From: an uncultured delta proteobacterium | GTDB lineage: Bacteria > Myxococcota > Myxococcia > Myxococcales > 40CM-4-68-19 | Assembly (NCBI GenBank): GCA_903911145.1 | Contig: CAIWCD010000049.1 | Span: forward strand, 1 to 64,000 | Reading direction: 5' to 3' | Length of the DNA stretch: 64,000 nt | Shown: piece by piece, positions 45,798-54,044 of the stretch | Layout: each line of letters starts with the position of its first letter | Numbering within the stretch: position 1 is the first letter of the stretch | Translations under genes and position numbers: made by a program | Notes under the pieces: model-generated | What the model saw: the letters and a program-made list of their open reading frames with translations, nothing else | Database searches by the model: none | Told to the model about the DNA's origin: nothing

Positions 45798-46288
45798 GTT
45801 CCGCCTTCTGCGTCGGCGGGAGGATGCGCAGCAACAGGCTCAGCGGCGCCCGGACTCGTCGCCGAGTCGTCGCCCTTTTCCTCTTTCTCGTCCTTCTTGC
45901 GCTTCACCGACACCTTCACGCCGGGCTCGCCCGAAGGCTTGAGTCGCACCGTCGCGTTGACCTCGAGCGTGACCCCGGTCAGCACCTTCCAGACCTCGCG
46001 GCGCAGAGTCTCGCTCTCGAGAAAGCGCCGCACCTCCTGCGTCACCACGCGAGTGACCTCTCCGCGCGTTCGGTCCGCCTGCGAAAGCAGAAACGCCAGC
46101 ACGTCCTTGGGCAGCTTCACCTGTCCGGCGGCGTTTCGAATTCCCTCTTCGGTCATGAAGAGAGCTCCCACCCCGGTGAGCACGGCCTTGCGAATCAGGT
46201 CGGGGAGGATCCCCGCCTTCTCCGGCGCGTCTGCGTCGCTCTCGTCGTCGAGATCGATGTTGCGCTCACCCACGATGCGGTCCGCCAC
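45794..46288 (-). CDS. helical phasin-like protein of unknown function
   Basis: 164 residues from a GTG with GGAGGT upstream. The core is a helix (PDLIRKAVLTGVGALFMTEEGIRNA) followed by LPKDVLAFLLSQADRTRGEV and further amphipathic helices, a pattern I associate with polyhydroxyalkanoate granule-associated or similar small scaffold proteins. The C-terminal third is a Lys/Glu-rich tail with Pro/Ala. No PHA synthase is in the window, so the phasin idea is only structural resemblance. It is coupled to the membrane protein gene downstream. Confidence 0.55.
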   Translation of the reverse strand: MADRIVGERNIDLDDESDADAPEKAGILPDLIRKAVLTGVGALFMTEEGIRNAAGQVKLPKDVLAFLLSQADRTRGEVTRVVTQEVRRFLESETLRREVWKVLTGVTLEVNATVRLKPSGEPGVKVSVKRKKDEKEEKGDDSATSPGAAEPVAAHPPADAEGGT

Positions 46289-46304
46289 GGTGACCTCCAG
46301 TGCC

Positions 46305-46343
46305 CTGCGAAATGATTGCTATGCCAATAATTGGTACACCAAG
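46305..46343 (+). repeat. dispersed short repeat, copy B (two-unit, intergenic)
   Basis: Plus strand reads GCGAAATGATTGCTATGCCA, then ATAATTGGTACACCAAG. It matches the consensus half for half: ATTGCTATGCCAA then ATTGGTACACCAA, two palindromic units in tandem. It lies between the stop of the lipoprotein gene and the start of the phasin-like gene. Orientation is opposite to the other four copies. See the repeat-family finding. Confidence 0.6.
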
Positions 46344-46348
46344 CAGTT

Positions 46349-46771
46349 TCAGTTGCCACCCAGCGAGAGCGTGAAGTCCAGTTCCGGCGCGTTGCTTTCC
46401 TGCTCCTGGCCATTGCGCACGCGCACGCCGGCCGCGAACGTCGTTCCCGACTGGGCGCTCGACAGCGATAGATCCTCGTCGATCTGCAGCGTCCCTTGCG
46501 TCGCGTTCGCGGCGAGGTTCTGCGTGTTGAATAGATCGGCCAGAGAGACCCCTTCGACGAGATTCCCGTTCAGCAGCAACTCCAGCGCACCTGCACCCAT
46601 CGTCCCGCTCGGGTCGCTGAAGTCGACCGCCAGACGCAGCTTGAAGGGATCTTCCGGATCCTGGCACGGGATCTCGCGGCAGCGCAGATTCGTCAACCGA
46701 GGTCCGCCACCGCACGCGGCGCAGAGAACCAGCAGGGTTGCACTCCTGCGAATCCGCGACCGCGTAGACAT
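46349..46771 (-). CDS. lipoprotein of unknown function
   Basis: 140 residues. Type II signal peptide with a lipobox-like VLCAAC (IRRSATLLVLCAACGGGPRL), then a mature beta-rich domain with one more cysteine pair (LRCREIPCQD) and an asparagine-rich strand region (ALELLLNGNLVEGVSLADLF). The fold is not recognised. It is flanked on both sides by copies of the dispersed repeat (B downstream, C upstream) and lies between mrp and the phasin-like gene. Confidence 0.6.
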   Translation of the reverse strand: MSTRSRIRRSATLLVLCAACGGGPRLTNLRCREIPCQDPEDPFKLRLAVDFSDPSGTMGAGALELLLNGNLVEGVSLADLFNTQNLAANATQGTLQIDEDLSLSSAQSGTTFAAGVRVRNGQEQESNAPELDFTLSLGGN

Positions 46772-46806
46772 CGCATCTCCTTGCCTGGCCTGCGAGAGCG
46801 CTCGAC

Positions 46807-46828
46807 CGTTGGTATACCAACGATCTCC
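46807..46828 (-). repeat. dispersed short repeat, copy C (one-unit, intergenic)
   Basis: Minus strand reads GAGATCGTTGGTATACCAAC. TTGGTATACCAA is a perfect 12-bp palindrome. It lies three bases after the mrp stop codon. It is nearly identical to the coding copy D. See the repeat-family finding. Confidence 0.6.
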
Positions 46829-46831
46829 CGA

Positions 46832-47944
46832 TCAGGCCTTCTTGCCGAGTTGCACCAGCGGCTTCTGGCCGCGCGGCACCGCGAAGAGATTGGCGAGAGA
46901 CACGCGATCGGCCACGTTCTGCGCGATGCGGACGAGCGCCTGCGCCTCTGGCAACTCGGGATGGGATGCGACGACCGGCTTGCCATCATCGCCGCCTTCG
47001 CGCACCGCAAGGTTGATCGGAACGCGCCCGAGAAACGGGACCGCCATCTTGTTCGCGGCGAGCTCCGCGCCGCCCTTCGCGAAGATCTCCGTCTCGACCT
47101 TGCAGTGCGGGCAGACAAACCCGGACATGTTCTCGACCATGCCGAGCACGGGAATCGAGACTTTGTCGAACATCGTCTTCGCCTTGATGGCGTCGGAGAG
47201 GGCCACGTCCTGTGGAGTCGTCACGATCACCGCGCCGCTCGTCGAAACCTGCTGCGCGATGGTCAACTGCACATCTCCCGTGCCCGGAGGCAAATCGAGA
47301 ACCAGGTAGTCGAGATCGCCCCACTCGACGTCGCGCAGCAGTTGCACGAGCGCGCCGTGGAGCATCGGACCGCGCCAGATCATCGCCTGATCGGGATCGA
47401 CGAAGAAACCGATCGAGATCACTTTCACGCCATAGGCAACGAGCGGCAGTACCTTCTTGTCGCCGTTGCTCTGCGGGCGTCCTCCGAAGAGGCCCATCAT
47501 CAAGGGCACGCTGGGGCCGTAGATGTCCGCGTCGAGCAGTCCGACCTTGCAGCCAAGCTGTGCGAGCGCGATGGCGATGTTGCAACTGACCGTGCTCTTG
47601 CCGACGCCGCCCTTGCCGCTGCCGACGAGGATGACGTTCTTCACCGTCGGCACGAGATCGTTGCCCGCGCCCTTCGCGGCCGAGGGACGAACCTCAGCAG
47701 AGAAGGCCACCTCGACGCGCGAGAAGGACATCGGATCCAGCTTGGCGCGGACGGAATCCTCGAGGGCGCGCTTGTGCGGACTCGCGGGCGTCGGCAGGAC
47801 GAGGCGGATGCGCACGCCGTTGCCCTCGAGCGGCTCGACAGCCTGGACCATCTTGAGTTCGCCGAGCGAACGGGTCGAACTGGGATCGCGAATCTCGGAG
47901 AGGGCGCGAAGTACAGCATCAGCAGAGGTGTCGAGAGCGGCCAC
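46832..47944 (-). CDS. Mrp/ApbC-family Fe-S cluster carrier ATPase
   Basis: 370 residues. An N-terminal DUF59 (MIP18-like) domain is followed by the deviant Walker A loop GSGKGGVGKST (108-118), DADIYGPSVPLMMGL, the YLVLDLPPGTGD block, and the conserved Cys pair CPHC that holds the transferred cluster. It is a cytoplasmic Fe-S scaffold or carrier. The GTG at 47944 has GGAGG six bases upstream and is preferred over the ATG at 48001, which overlaps the radical SAM gene. It lies close to that radical SAM gene, which needs an Fe-S cluster. Confidence 0.9.
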   Translation of the reverse strand: MAALDTSADAVLRALSEIRDPSSTRSLGELKMVQAVEPLEGNGVRIRLVLPTPASPHKRALEDSVRAKLDPMSFSRVEVAFSAEVRPSAAKGAGNDLVPTVKNVILVGSGKGGVGKSTVSCNIAIALAQLGCKVGLLDADIYGPSVPLMMGLFGGRPQSNGDKKVLPLVAYGVKVISIGFFVDPDQAMIWRGPMLHGALVQLLRDVEWGDLDYLVLDLPPGTGDVQLTIAQQVSTSGAVIVTTPQDVALSDAIKAKTMFDKVSIPVLGMVENMSGFVCPHCKVETEIFAKGGAELAANKMAVPFLGRVPINLAVREGGDDGKPVVASHPELPEAQALVRIAQNVADRVSLANLFAVPRGQKPLVQLGKKA

Positions 47945-47997
47945 TTCAGCCTCCGGGGGCAAGGGGGCGCGGAAGATGCTTGCGGGGTGGGGCCCTG

Positions 47998-48921
47998 TCA
48001 ATAGAGCGAAGCGGGCGCGCGTGTCGGCTGTCCGTCGAGGAGGACGTGGGTCAGTCCCGCCGCGAATGCCGCGTGCACGGCCGTGTCGACTTCAATGCGC
48101 GTTGGCCGGCGGGCGATCAGCGGCAGGCGTCTCGCGTGGTGGAGCGGGCGATATTGCGACATCACATTCACAGTGAGCGCTGGAGAGATCGTCGCGCAGA
48201 GCTGCATCACGTCGGCGGGAGCAGACGCGCTGTTGGGCAGTACGAGGTGCCGGACGATCACTCCGCGCGTCGCGAGTCCAGCGCTGTCGATGTCGAGTGG
48301 GCCCGTCTGCCGCCACATCTCCGCGAGGCTCTCGCGAAGCGCAGCCGTGTAGCGCGGGCTTCCGGAGATCGCTTCGCCGTCCGCGTCGCGGCCGTACTTT
48401 GCGTCGGGCAGATAGATGTCGACGACGCCGTCGAGGAGCGTGAGCGCCTCGCGCGATTCGTATCCGCCGCAGTTCCAGACGACGGGGAGAGCAAATCCTC
48501 TCTCCGCAGCGGCCGCGAGCCCACCGAGCAGCGCCGGCATCACATGCGTCGGCGTGACCAGGTTCAGGTTCGCGGCGCCGCGCTTCTGCAGATCGAGAAA
48601 GAGCGCAGCGAGGTCGTTCTCTCCTGCCGCGACGAGACCTTTGCGCTCGAGGGAGAAGTCGGCCGTCTCACAGCTGCGGCACGCGAGATTGCATCCTCCC
48701 AGCAGGACCAGCCCCGAACCGCGCCGTTCGGCGACGAGCATCGACTCCTCGCCATGATGAATGCCGGCGCCGGCGAGGAAGACGCCGTCGCCCTCGTAGC
48801 AGCGCCCAGCGGGGCCGCGCGTTCGATCGACCCGGCAGCGATGTGCACAGAGATCGCAGTCCGCGTAGTGCGCGCGGGCGTCCGCCGCTCGGCGGCGCAA
48901 CTCAATGGCGGAGAGCCTCAC
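47998..48921 (-). CDS. radical SAM protein, PflX/COG1313 family
   Basis: 307 residues. The radical SAM triad is C77xxxC81xxC84 in GGCNLACRSC. An N-terminal cysteine set (CDLCAHRC, then Cys41 in GRCYEGDG) probably binds another cluster. GAANLNLVTPTHVMPALLGG, VVWNCGGYESREALTLLDGV, DIYLPDAKYG and RGVIVRHLVLPNSA match the PflX group related to pyruvate-formate lyase activases; the targets of this group are not established. It ends just before mrp, a candidate cluster donor, on the same strand. Confidence 0.88.
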   Translation of the reverse strand: MRLSAIELRRRAADARAHYADCDLCAHRCRVDRTRGPAGRCYEGDGVFLAGAGIHHGEESMLVAERRGSGLVLLGGCNLACRSCETADFSLERKGLVAAGENDLAALFLDLQKRGAANLNLVTPTHVMPALLGGLAAAAERGFALPVVWNCGGYESREALTLLDGVVDIYLPDAKYGRDADGEAISGSPRYTAALRESLAEMWRQTGPLDIDSAGLATRGVIVRHLVLPNSASAPADVMQLCATISPALTVNVMSQYRPLHHARRLPLIARRPTRIEVDTAVHAAFAAGLTHVLLDGQPTRAPASLY

Positions 48922-48967
48922 CGAAACATTGTAACTCGATGCGCACCTCTGGCAGGTTCCCCGCCCG

Positions 48968-50242
48968 ATGTTCGCGACCCCGACACCAACGGAGCACCAC
49001 GCAGTTCCCGCTCTGGTGATCTTCCTCGCGACCTACCTGTTCCTCACTGGGCTGCGCCTCCCTCGGATTGGCCTCGACCGCACTGGCGCTGCGTTGGCGG
49101 GCGCCGTCGCGATGGTGGTGTTCGGCGTCGTCGGCACGACCCAGGTGGCGCAGCTTGCGATCAATTGGGAGACGATCTTCCTTCTCCTCGGCATGATGAT
49201 TCTCTCCTCCGCACTCGCTCGCGCTGGCGTGTTTCGCTGGATCAGCTACCGGGCGCTCAAGCGGGCGCAGGGCGCACAGGGCCTGCTCGCGCTGCTCGTT
49301 GCCGTGGCCGGAGGACTGTCGGCCCTCATGGTGAACGACACTGTCTGTCTGATGTGCACGCCGCTGGTCGTTGCGCTAATCGACGATGCAGAGCTGCCGC
49401 CGTGGCCGTTTCTCCTCGGACTCGCCTTCGCATCGAACGCTGGAAGCGTCGCGACGCCGACGGGCAATCCGCAGAACATGGTGATCGCCACGCTCTCGGG
49501 GATTTCGTTCCCGACGTTCACTGCGGCGCTCGCTCTGCCCGCACTCGTTGCGCTTGCGAGCGTCTTTCTCGTCCTCGAATTCGAGTTTCGCGCTGAGTTG
49601 CGCGCGACCCCACTGAGCGTCCATCTCCCGCCGCCGACCGTCGATCTCGTCGCGGCGAGCACGTGCGCCGCAGTGCTTGTCCTGGTGGTCGCCGGATTCT
49701 TCCTCGGGCAGAGCCTCGCCTGGACCGCGATGGCAGGGGCCGCGTTGGTGCTGCTGTTCACTCCCGGCCCGGCGAAGCGCACTCTCGAAGGAGTCGATGG
49801 AACGCTGCTGCTCTTCTTCGCGGCGCTGTTCGTCGTCACGTTCGGCATTGCGCAGGCGGGCATCGCGGAGCGGTTGTTTGATGCTCTCGAGCCGCTCTTC
49901 GGGACAACTCCAGGCAACCAGATCGTACGCTTCGGCGCGTTCGCCATCGCGGGATCGCAACTGGTGAGCAATGTGCCGTTCGTGCTGCTCGCGTCGCGCT
50001 GGATCCCGCAGATGGCCGACCCGCACCTCTCCTGGCTGGCGTTGGCACTGACAACGACGCTGGCCGGGAATCTCACGCCCGTCGCGTCGGTTGCCAATCT
50101 CATCGTGCTCGAATTGGCTGGTCAGAAAGGACAGATCCCCTTCCTGCGTTTTCTCCGCACCGGCATTGTCGCGACCTTTCTTCCTCTCGCGGCAGGGATG
50201 TCGGTGCTCTGGATCGAACGCTCGCTGGGTCTGTTGAAATAG
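48968..50242 (+). CDS. SLC13/ArsB-type anion permease
   Basis: 424 residues with about eleven transmembrane helices. It has NDTVCLMCTPLVVALIDDAE, the hairpin FASNAGSVATPTGNPQNMVI, and a mirror C-terminal half with LVSNVPFVLLASRW and TTLAGNLTPVASVANLIVLE, the inverted repeat of this ion transporter superfamily. Substrates in the family include arsenite, citrate, sulfate and dicarboxylates; none can be chosen here. It has no ArsA or ArsR next to it. It precedes the ECF sigma gene by 27 bases in the same direction. Confidence 0.88.
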   Translation: MFATPTPTEHHAVPALVIFLATYLFLTGLRLPRIGLDRTGAALAGAVAMVVFGVVGTTQVAQLAINWETIFLLLGMMILSSALARAGVFRWISYRALKRAQGAQGLLALLVAVAGGLSALMVNDTVCLMCTPLVVALIDDAELPPWPFLLGLAFASNAGSVATPTGNPQNMVIATLSGISFPTFTAALALPALVALASVFLVLEFEFRAELRATPLSVHLPPPTVDLVAASTCAAVLVLVVAGFFLGQSLAWTAMAGAALVLLFTPGPAKRTLEGVDGTLLLFFAALFVVTFGIAQAGIAERLFDALEPLFGTTPGNQIVRFGAFAIAGSQLVSNVPFVLLASRWIPQMADPHLSWLALALTTTLAGNLTPVASVANLIVLELAGQKGQIPFLRFLRTGIVATFLPLAAGMSVLWIERSLGLLK

Positions 50243-50269
50243 CTGCGCGCCCCCGTCGTAGGAAGACTC

Positions 50270-50920
50270 GTGAATGCTGCTCTCGCCCTTCCCCACCCTT
50301 TGATTGACGCCTCCGAGAAGGCTCTGCCCACGTGTCCCTCAGACGAGGCGGCATGGGCGCGCGCGGCTGCGTCTGGCGACAGGGCCGCGTTCGGTCGACT
50401 CGTCGAGCGCCACAAGAACTCGGTCTACGGACTCTGCTGGCGGCTGCTCTCGTCGCAGGGCGGCTCGGAAGAAGCGCGCGATGCGGCACAGGAAGCGTTC
50501 CTGCGCGCCTACAGCAATCTGGCCGCGTTCGATGCGCGCCAGCCCTTTTCTGCGTGGGTGCTGCGGATCGCGCGCAATCACTGCATCGATCTTCTCCGGC
50601 GTCGGCGTCCGACTCTGGCTCTCGTTCCCGAGACGAGAGGCGAGGAGGACGCGACGCCGGGGGTGTTTTCTGAACCGGCAGATCCGTTCGCGAAGGGCGG
50701 CGAAGATGCCGTGCAGGAGCGCGAGGCGCAGCGCGATCTCGACGCAGCCATCGCGGCGCTGGCTCCGCGCTACCGTGAGGTCGTCGCGCTCTACCATGTG
50801 CAGCACAAGAGCTACGCGGAGATCGCGGCGACGCTCGATGTTCCGCTCGGCACCGTGATGACCTGGCTGCACCGCGCGCGCAAAGAGCTCAAGAGCCGAC
50901 TCACGGAGCATCTCTCGTGA
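50270..50920 (+). CDS. ECF-family RNA polymerase sigma factor
   Basis: 216 residues. Sigma-2 (FGRLVERHKNSVYGLCWRLL, DAAQEAFLRAYSNLAAF, FSAWVLRIARNHCIDLLRRR) and sigma-4 (LAPRYREVVALYHVQHKSYA, EIAATLDVPLGTVMTWLHRA) are complete, with a 40-residue linker. The start is the GTG at 50270 near GTAGGAAGACTC. The sigma factor overlaps the anti-sigma gene by four bases (GTGA), so the two are co-translated. It probably autoregulates the operon with the anti-sigma factor and the membrane protein that follow. The triggering signal is unknown. Confidence 0.92.
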   Translation: MNAALALPHPLIDASEKALPTCPSDEAAWARAAASGDRAAFGRLVERHKNSVYGLCWRLLSSQGGSEEARDAAQEAFLRAYSNLAAFDARQPFSAWVLRIARNHCIDLLRRRRPTLALVPETRGEEDATPGVFSEPADPFAKGGEDAVQEREAQRDLDAAIAALAPRYREVVALYHVQHKSYAEIAATLDVPLGTVMTWLHRARKELKSRLTEHLS

Positions 50921-51447
50921 CGACGCCGCGGACGCCACTGCACCTCGACGACGAGCAACTGCAGTCGCTCGCAGAGGGATCGTTGCGCGGCCCGGCGGGA
51001 TTGGCTGCGCGCGAGCATTGCGACACGTGCGCCGAGTGTGCTGATTCCCTCGAGACGTATCGAGCTCTCTGCGGCAGGCTCGATGCGCTCACCGACCCGC
51101 CGGCCCCCGCGGAGTTCACGTCGCAGTTGCTCGAGTTGATCTCCGCGCAGGATGAGCAACTCGCGGCGCAGCGGCACATCTACCTCGCGGCAATCCCGGC
51201 CTTGCTGGTGGCGGCTCTCGCTGTGCTCGGCTGGAGTTGGTCAATCGCGCCAGGACAGCGACTCAACGCGCTGGTCCGGGACCTTGCGCTCTGCCGGCAA
51301 CTGCTCGCCGTCGCGCAGCCGGCGTTGGAGACGATGCGCGTGCCGCTGGCCATGGGCGCGCTTCTGGCTTGCGCGGCAGTTGGCGTGCTTCTCGTGCGCA
51401 CGCTGCGCGCGCCGGTGAGGACGCACTCCGCGCTGGTGACGCGATGA
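50917..51447 (+). CDS. membrane anti-sigma factor with zinc-binding motif
   Basis: 176 residues. The N-terminal ASD-type zinc motif is EHCDTCAEC (HxxxCxxC arrangement at about 28-36) in a small helical domain that would hold the sigma factor. Two transmembrane helices (YLAAIPALLVAALAVLGWSW; VPLAMGALLACAAVGVLLVR) follow in the C-terminal half. It starts inside the sigma stop and its stop overlaps the start of the next gene by four bases, a fully coupled arrangement. Release on an envelope signal is the expected mode. Confidence 0.8.
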   Translation: MTTPRTPLHLDDEQLQSLAEGSLRGPAGLAAREHCDTCAECADSLETYRALCGRLDALTDPPAPAEFTSQLLELISAQDEQLAAQRHIYLAAIPALLVAALAVLGWSWSIAPGQRLNALVRDLALCRQLLAVAQPALETMRVPLAMGALLACAAVGVLLVRTLRAPVRTHSALVTR

Positions 51448-52871
51448 GCGGCGCAATCGTCGCGGCCGCGTTGCTCTCGCTCGGCTCGGCAAGCACGTCC
51501 CGGATGCATCCGCTCGTCGAGATGCTCGAGCAGATTGCCCAGCCCAGCGCAGAGCACGGCGCCGTCGTCCATCATTGGCTTGGCCGCACGTTCGGAACGC
51601 TCGCCGGGCACTTGTTCGCGCTGGACATCCAGCGAGCTCCCTCGGACGACGCCGCCGTGCCAATGTTGGTTGCCCTTCATGACGAACAGTCCTCCGATGA
51701 TGACGAGGACGATGGTGCACCCGACGACGACGATGCCTCCTCACCTCCTCCGGGCGCTCCTTCTTCTCCGCGTGGGCCCTCCACTCGGCAGGTCGCGATT
51801 ACTCTGCACGGACGAGATCTCGCGACGGTCGAACTGCTCAGCCAGATCGCCCGTGACGCCGGTTGGTCTCTCACGCTCGTCGGGGTCGGCAACGAGAAGA
51901 TCGATCTCGATCTCGAGGCGCAGGATGCCGCGGAAGCGCTGCGGGCCGTGCTGCTCAAGGCGAACAGCCTCGGCGTCCTCCGGGGCGACAAGTTGGCCGT
52001 GATGGCGGCGACGAACGGACACTCGCCCGGGTTGCTCGTCGAACAGCGCGGCGGCACTGCGCGCGAAAAGCTGGACGGACCCAACCGACACGGCAGCGAT
52101 CTCGTCAAGGTGTTCGGCGATCTGGTCGTCCCCGCCGGCACTGTCGTTCAGGGCGATGCAGTCGCGGTGCTCGGCTCTGTCGAGGTCGAACCGGGCGCCG
52201 TGGTCCAGGGTTCAACCGCAGCGATCGGCGGCAGCGTTCTGGTCCGGCGCGGCGCCGTTGTCCTCGGCGACAGCGTCTCTCTCTTCGGCGAAAACTCGGC
52301 AGAGCACGGCGCACAGGTGCTCGGCGATCACGTCCAGGTCGGCCTCGGGCGCGGCTTTTCGCACGCAGCAGAGCATCACCGCAGCCTCGCTTCGCGAATC
52401 GGCCCCTTCGGTCTCTTCCCCTCTCTCGCTCTCTTTGCCCTCGTCTACCTCTTTGGTCTCGCCACGCTCCATCTCTGGCCCGAGCGCGTCCGCTCGGTGG
52501 GAAGCGTGCTCGTCGCTTTTCCTCTGCGCGCATTCGTTGTCGGCACGCTCTGCTGGATGCTCTTTCTCCCGCTGCTCATCCTCCTCGTGGTCACGGTGGT
52601 CGGACTGCTCCTTGTGCCGCTCCTGCCTCTGGCTGTCGCGATCTCGGTGATGCTCGGAACCTGCGGTCTGGCACTTCGCATCGGTGAGGCGTTCCCCACA
52701 GGCGAGCATCAGAAGTTCATCGCGCCGATCTCGCTCGCGCTGGGCCTGGCTGCGGTGATGCTCGCGACGTTCGTTCCGTGGGTCGGAACGCCCCTGTTGC
52801 TCGTGCTGCTCGTCGTCGCGCCTGGCGCTGCAATCGCCTCCCGCTTCGGTCGCGTGCCAGCGAGCGCATAG
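51444..52871 (+). CDS. multi-domain membrane protein: STN-like, bactofilin-like repeats, four-helix membrane end
   Basis: 475 residues. A signal peptide (about 1-17) leads to a Glu/Asp/Pro-rich segment (75-110), then an STN-like alpha/beta domain (115-190: VAITLHGRDLATVELLSQIA, LDLEAQDAAEALRAVLLKAN) as found in secretins and TonB receptors. A polymer-forming bactofilin-like stretch follows (220-285: GDLVVPAGTVVQGDAVAVLG, GSVEVEPGAVVQGSTAAIGG). Four or so transmembrane helices occupy 321-462. The combination is unfamiliar to me. It is the third gene of the coupled ECF unit and may sense or execute its response. Confidence 0.65.
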   Translation: MSGAIVAAALLSLGSASTSRMHPLVEMLEQIAQPSAEHGAVVHHWLGRTFGTLAGHLFALDIQRAPSDDAAVPMLVALHDEQSSDDDEDDGAPDDDDASSPPPGAPSSPRGPSTRQVAITLHGRDLATVELLSQIARDAGWSLTLVGVGNEKIDLDLEAQDAAEALRAVLLKANSLGVLRGDKLAVMAATNGHSPGLLVEQRGGTAREKLDGPNRHGSDLVKVFGDLVVPAGTVVQGDAVAVLGSVEVEPGAVVQGSTAAIGGSVLVRRGAVVLGDSVSLFGENSAEHGAQVLGDHVQVGLGRGFSHAAEHHRSLASRIGPFGLFPSLALFALVYLFGLATLHLWPERVRSVGSVLVAFPLRAFVVGTLCWMLFLPLLILLVVTVVGLLLVPLLPLAVAISVMLGTCGLALRIGEAFPTGEHQKFIAPISLALGLAAVMLATFVPWVGTPLLLVLLVVAPGAAIASRFGRVPASA

Positions 52872-52904
52872 ACCGCACGCAGCCTGCTAAGGTGCGTCCC
52901 CTCG

Positions 52905-54044
52905 ATGCGCACTCCCTCCCGCCGCCTGCATCGGCATTCGCCGCACGATCGCGCCAGGCCGCTCTGGGTGCGGTCTTGCGCGATCGCGGTGATCTCCGCG
53001 GTCGGAGCCATGCTTGCCGCCTGCACCCCACGTCCGGCATCAGGACCTGCACGAGCGACCGTTCCCGCGCCGCCTGGCGCTCCCACGGGAACGCCGCCGC
53101 CACCGCCTGCACCCGGGAGAACCGACCCGAGTTGTGCTGCTCCGCTCGATGTACCGACCGCTCGCATTTCCCTTCGCCCCGCCCGCGGCCAGTTGACGAT
53201 CGGAGTGCTCGCGGGGCTCAAGGACGCGGGCGACGAGAACCTGGCGCACCTGCGTCGTTTGGTTGCGATCCTGCGGAGTCGTGGTGCGGAGTTGCTCATC
53301 GCCGATGGTGATCTTGGAGACAACAGCGAGTCGCAGGAAGCACTGCTCTCCGCACTGGCTTCGCCTCTGGCAGTTGCCGCAGCGGGAATGACGACACCAG
53401 CAAGCACGGCCTCTCCTGCGCCGCTTCCGCTGCTGGTCAACGCTGGCAACCGTGAGGTTCGCGCAGAGCTCGACGCCGCCGAAGCGGCGCTGCGTAAGAA
53501 GGGCGTTGCGCTCATCGATCTCTCGCACACCCGCGTGATCGATCTCGGCGACGCGCTGATCGTCGGTCTGCCCGGCGCCTTTGAGCGGCGTCTGCTTCGT
53601 GCTGACGGCGCATGCATGTACGCGCAGTCGGATCTCGACGCACTCGGCGCTTTTTTCGACAAGCTTCCAGCGAACGCACCTCCCGCGCTCCTCGTCGCCG
53701 CGGTTCCGCCGCGCGGAGATGGCGCGCTCGGCCTCGATTTCTCCGATGGGCAGAACGTCGGCGATGCGCGACTCGCTCCGCTCATCACCGGAACGCGCGC
53801 GCGCTTCGGACTGTTCGCGCAGGTCTGGGAGGCCGGCGGACATGCACTCGATGGACAGGGCCAGCGAGTCGCCAGCGGCGTGCTCTCGAATCAGCTCTAC
53901 GTCAACCCTGGCGCGGCCGATCGCACCGCCTGGCCGATGAACGATGGCACCACCTCAACCGGCCTCGCAGCGCTTATTAATGTGCGCGGAGCGAAGGCCT
54001 CCTACGAACCGATCCGGGAACTTCCCGCAGCTGCGAGGCCTTGA
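52905..54044 (+). CDS. lipoprotein with degenerate calcineurin-like phosphoesterase fold
   Basis: 379 residues. A basic N-terminus and type II signal peptide end in lipobox LAAC (Cys40), followed by a Pro-rich segment. The body resembles a calcineurin-like phosphoesterase: a first loop at GVLAGLKDAGDE, ADGDLGDNSES in the GDxxD position and VNAGNRE in the GNHE position. The first-loop DxH is absent (GLKDAG) and the GNHE histidine is Arg (GNRE), so metal-dependent catalysis is doubtful and it may only bind. It follows the membrane protein by 33 bases and abuts the MshEN gene. Confidence 0.6.
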   Translation: MRTPSRRLHRHSPHDRARPLWVRSCAIAVISAVGAMLAACTPRPASGPARATVPAPPGAPTGTPPPPPAPGRTDPSCAAPLDVPTARISLRPARGQLTIGVLAGLKDAGDENLAHLRRLVAILRSRGAELLIADGDLGDNSESQEALLSALASPLAVAAAGMTTPASTASPAPLPLLVNAGNREVRAELDAAEAALRKKGVALIDLSHTRVIDLGDALIVGLPGAFERRLLRADGACMYAQSDLDALGAFFDKLPANAPPALLVAAVPPRGDGALGLDFSDGQNVGDARLAPLITGTRARFGLFAQVWEAGGHALDGQGQRVASGVLSNQLYVNPGAADRTAWPMNDGTTSTGLAALINVRGAKASYEPIRELPAAARP

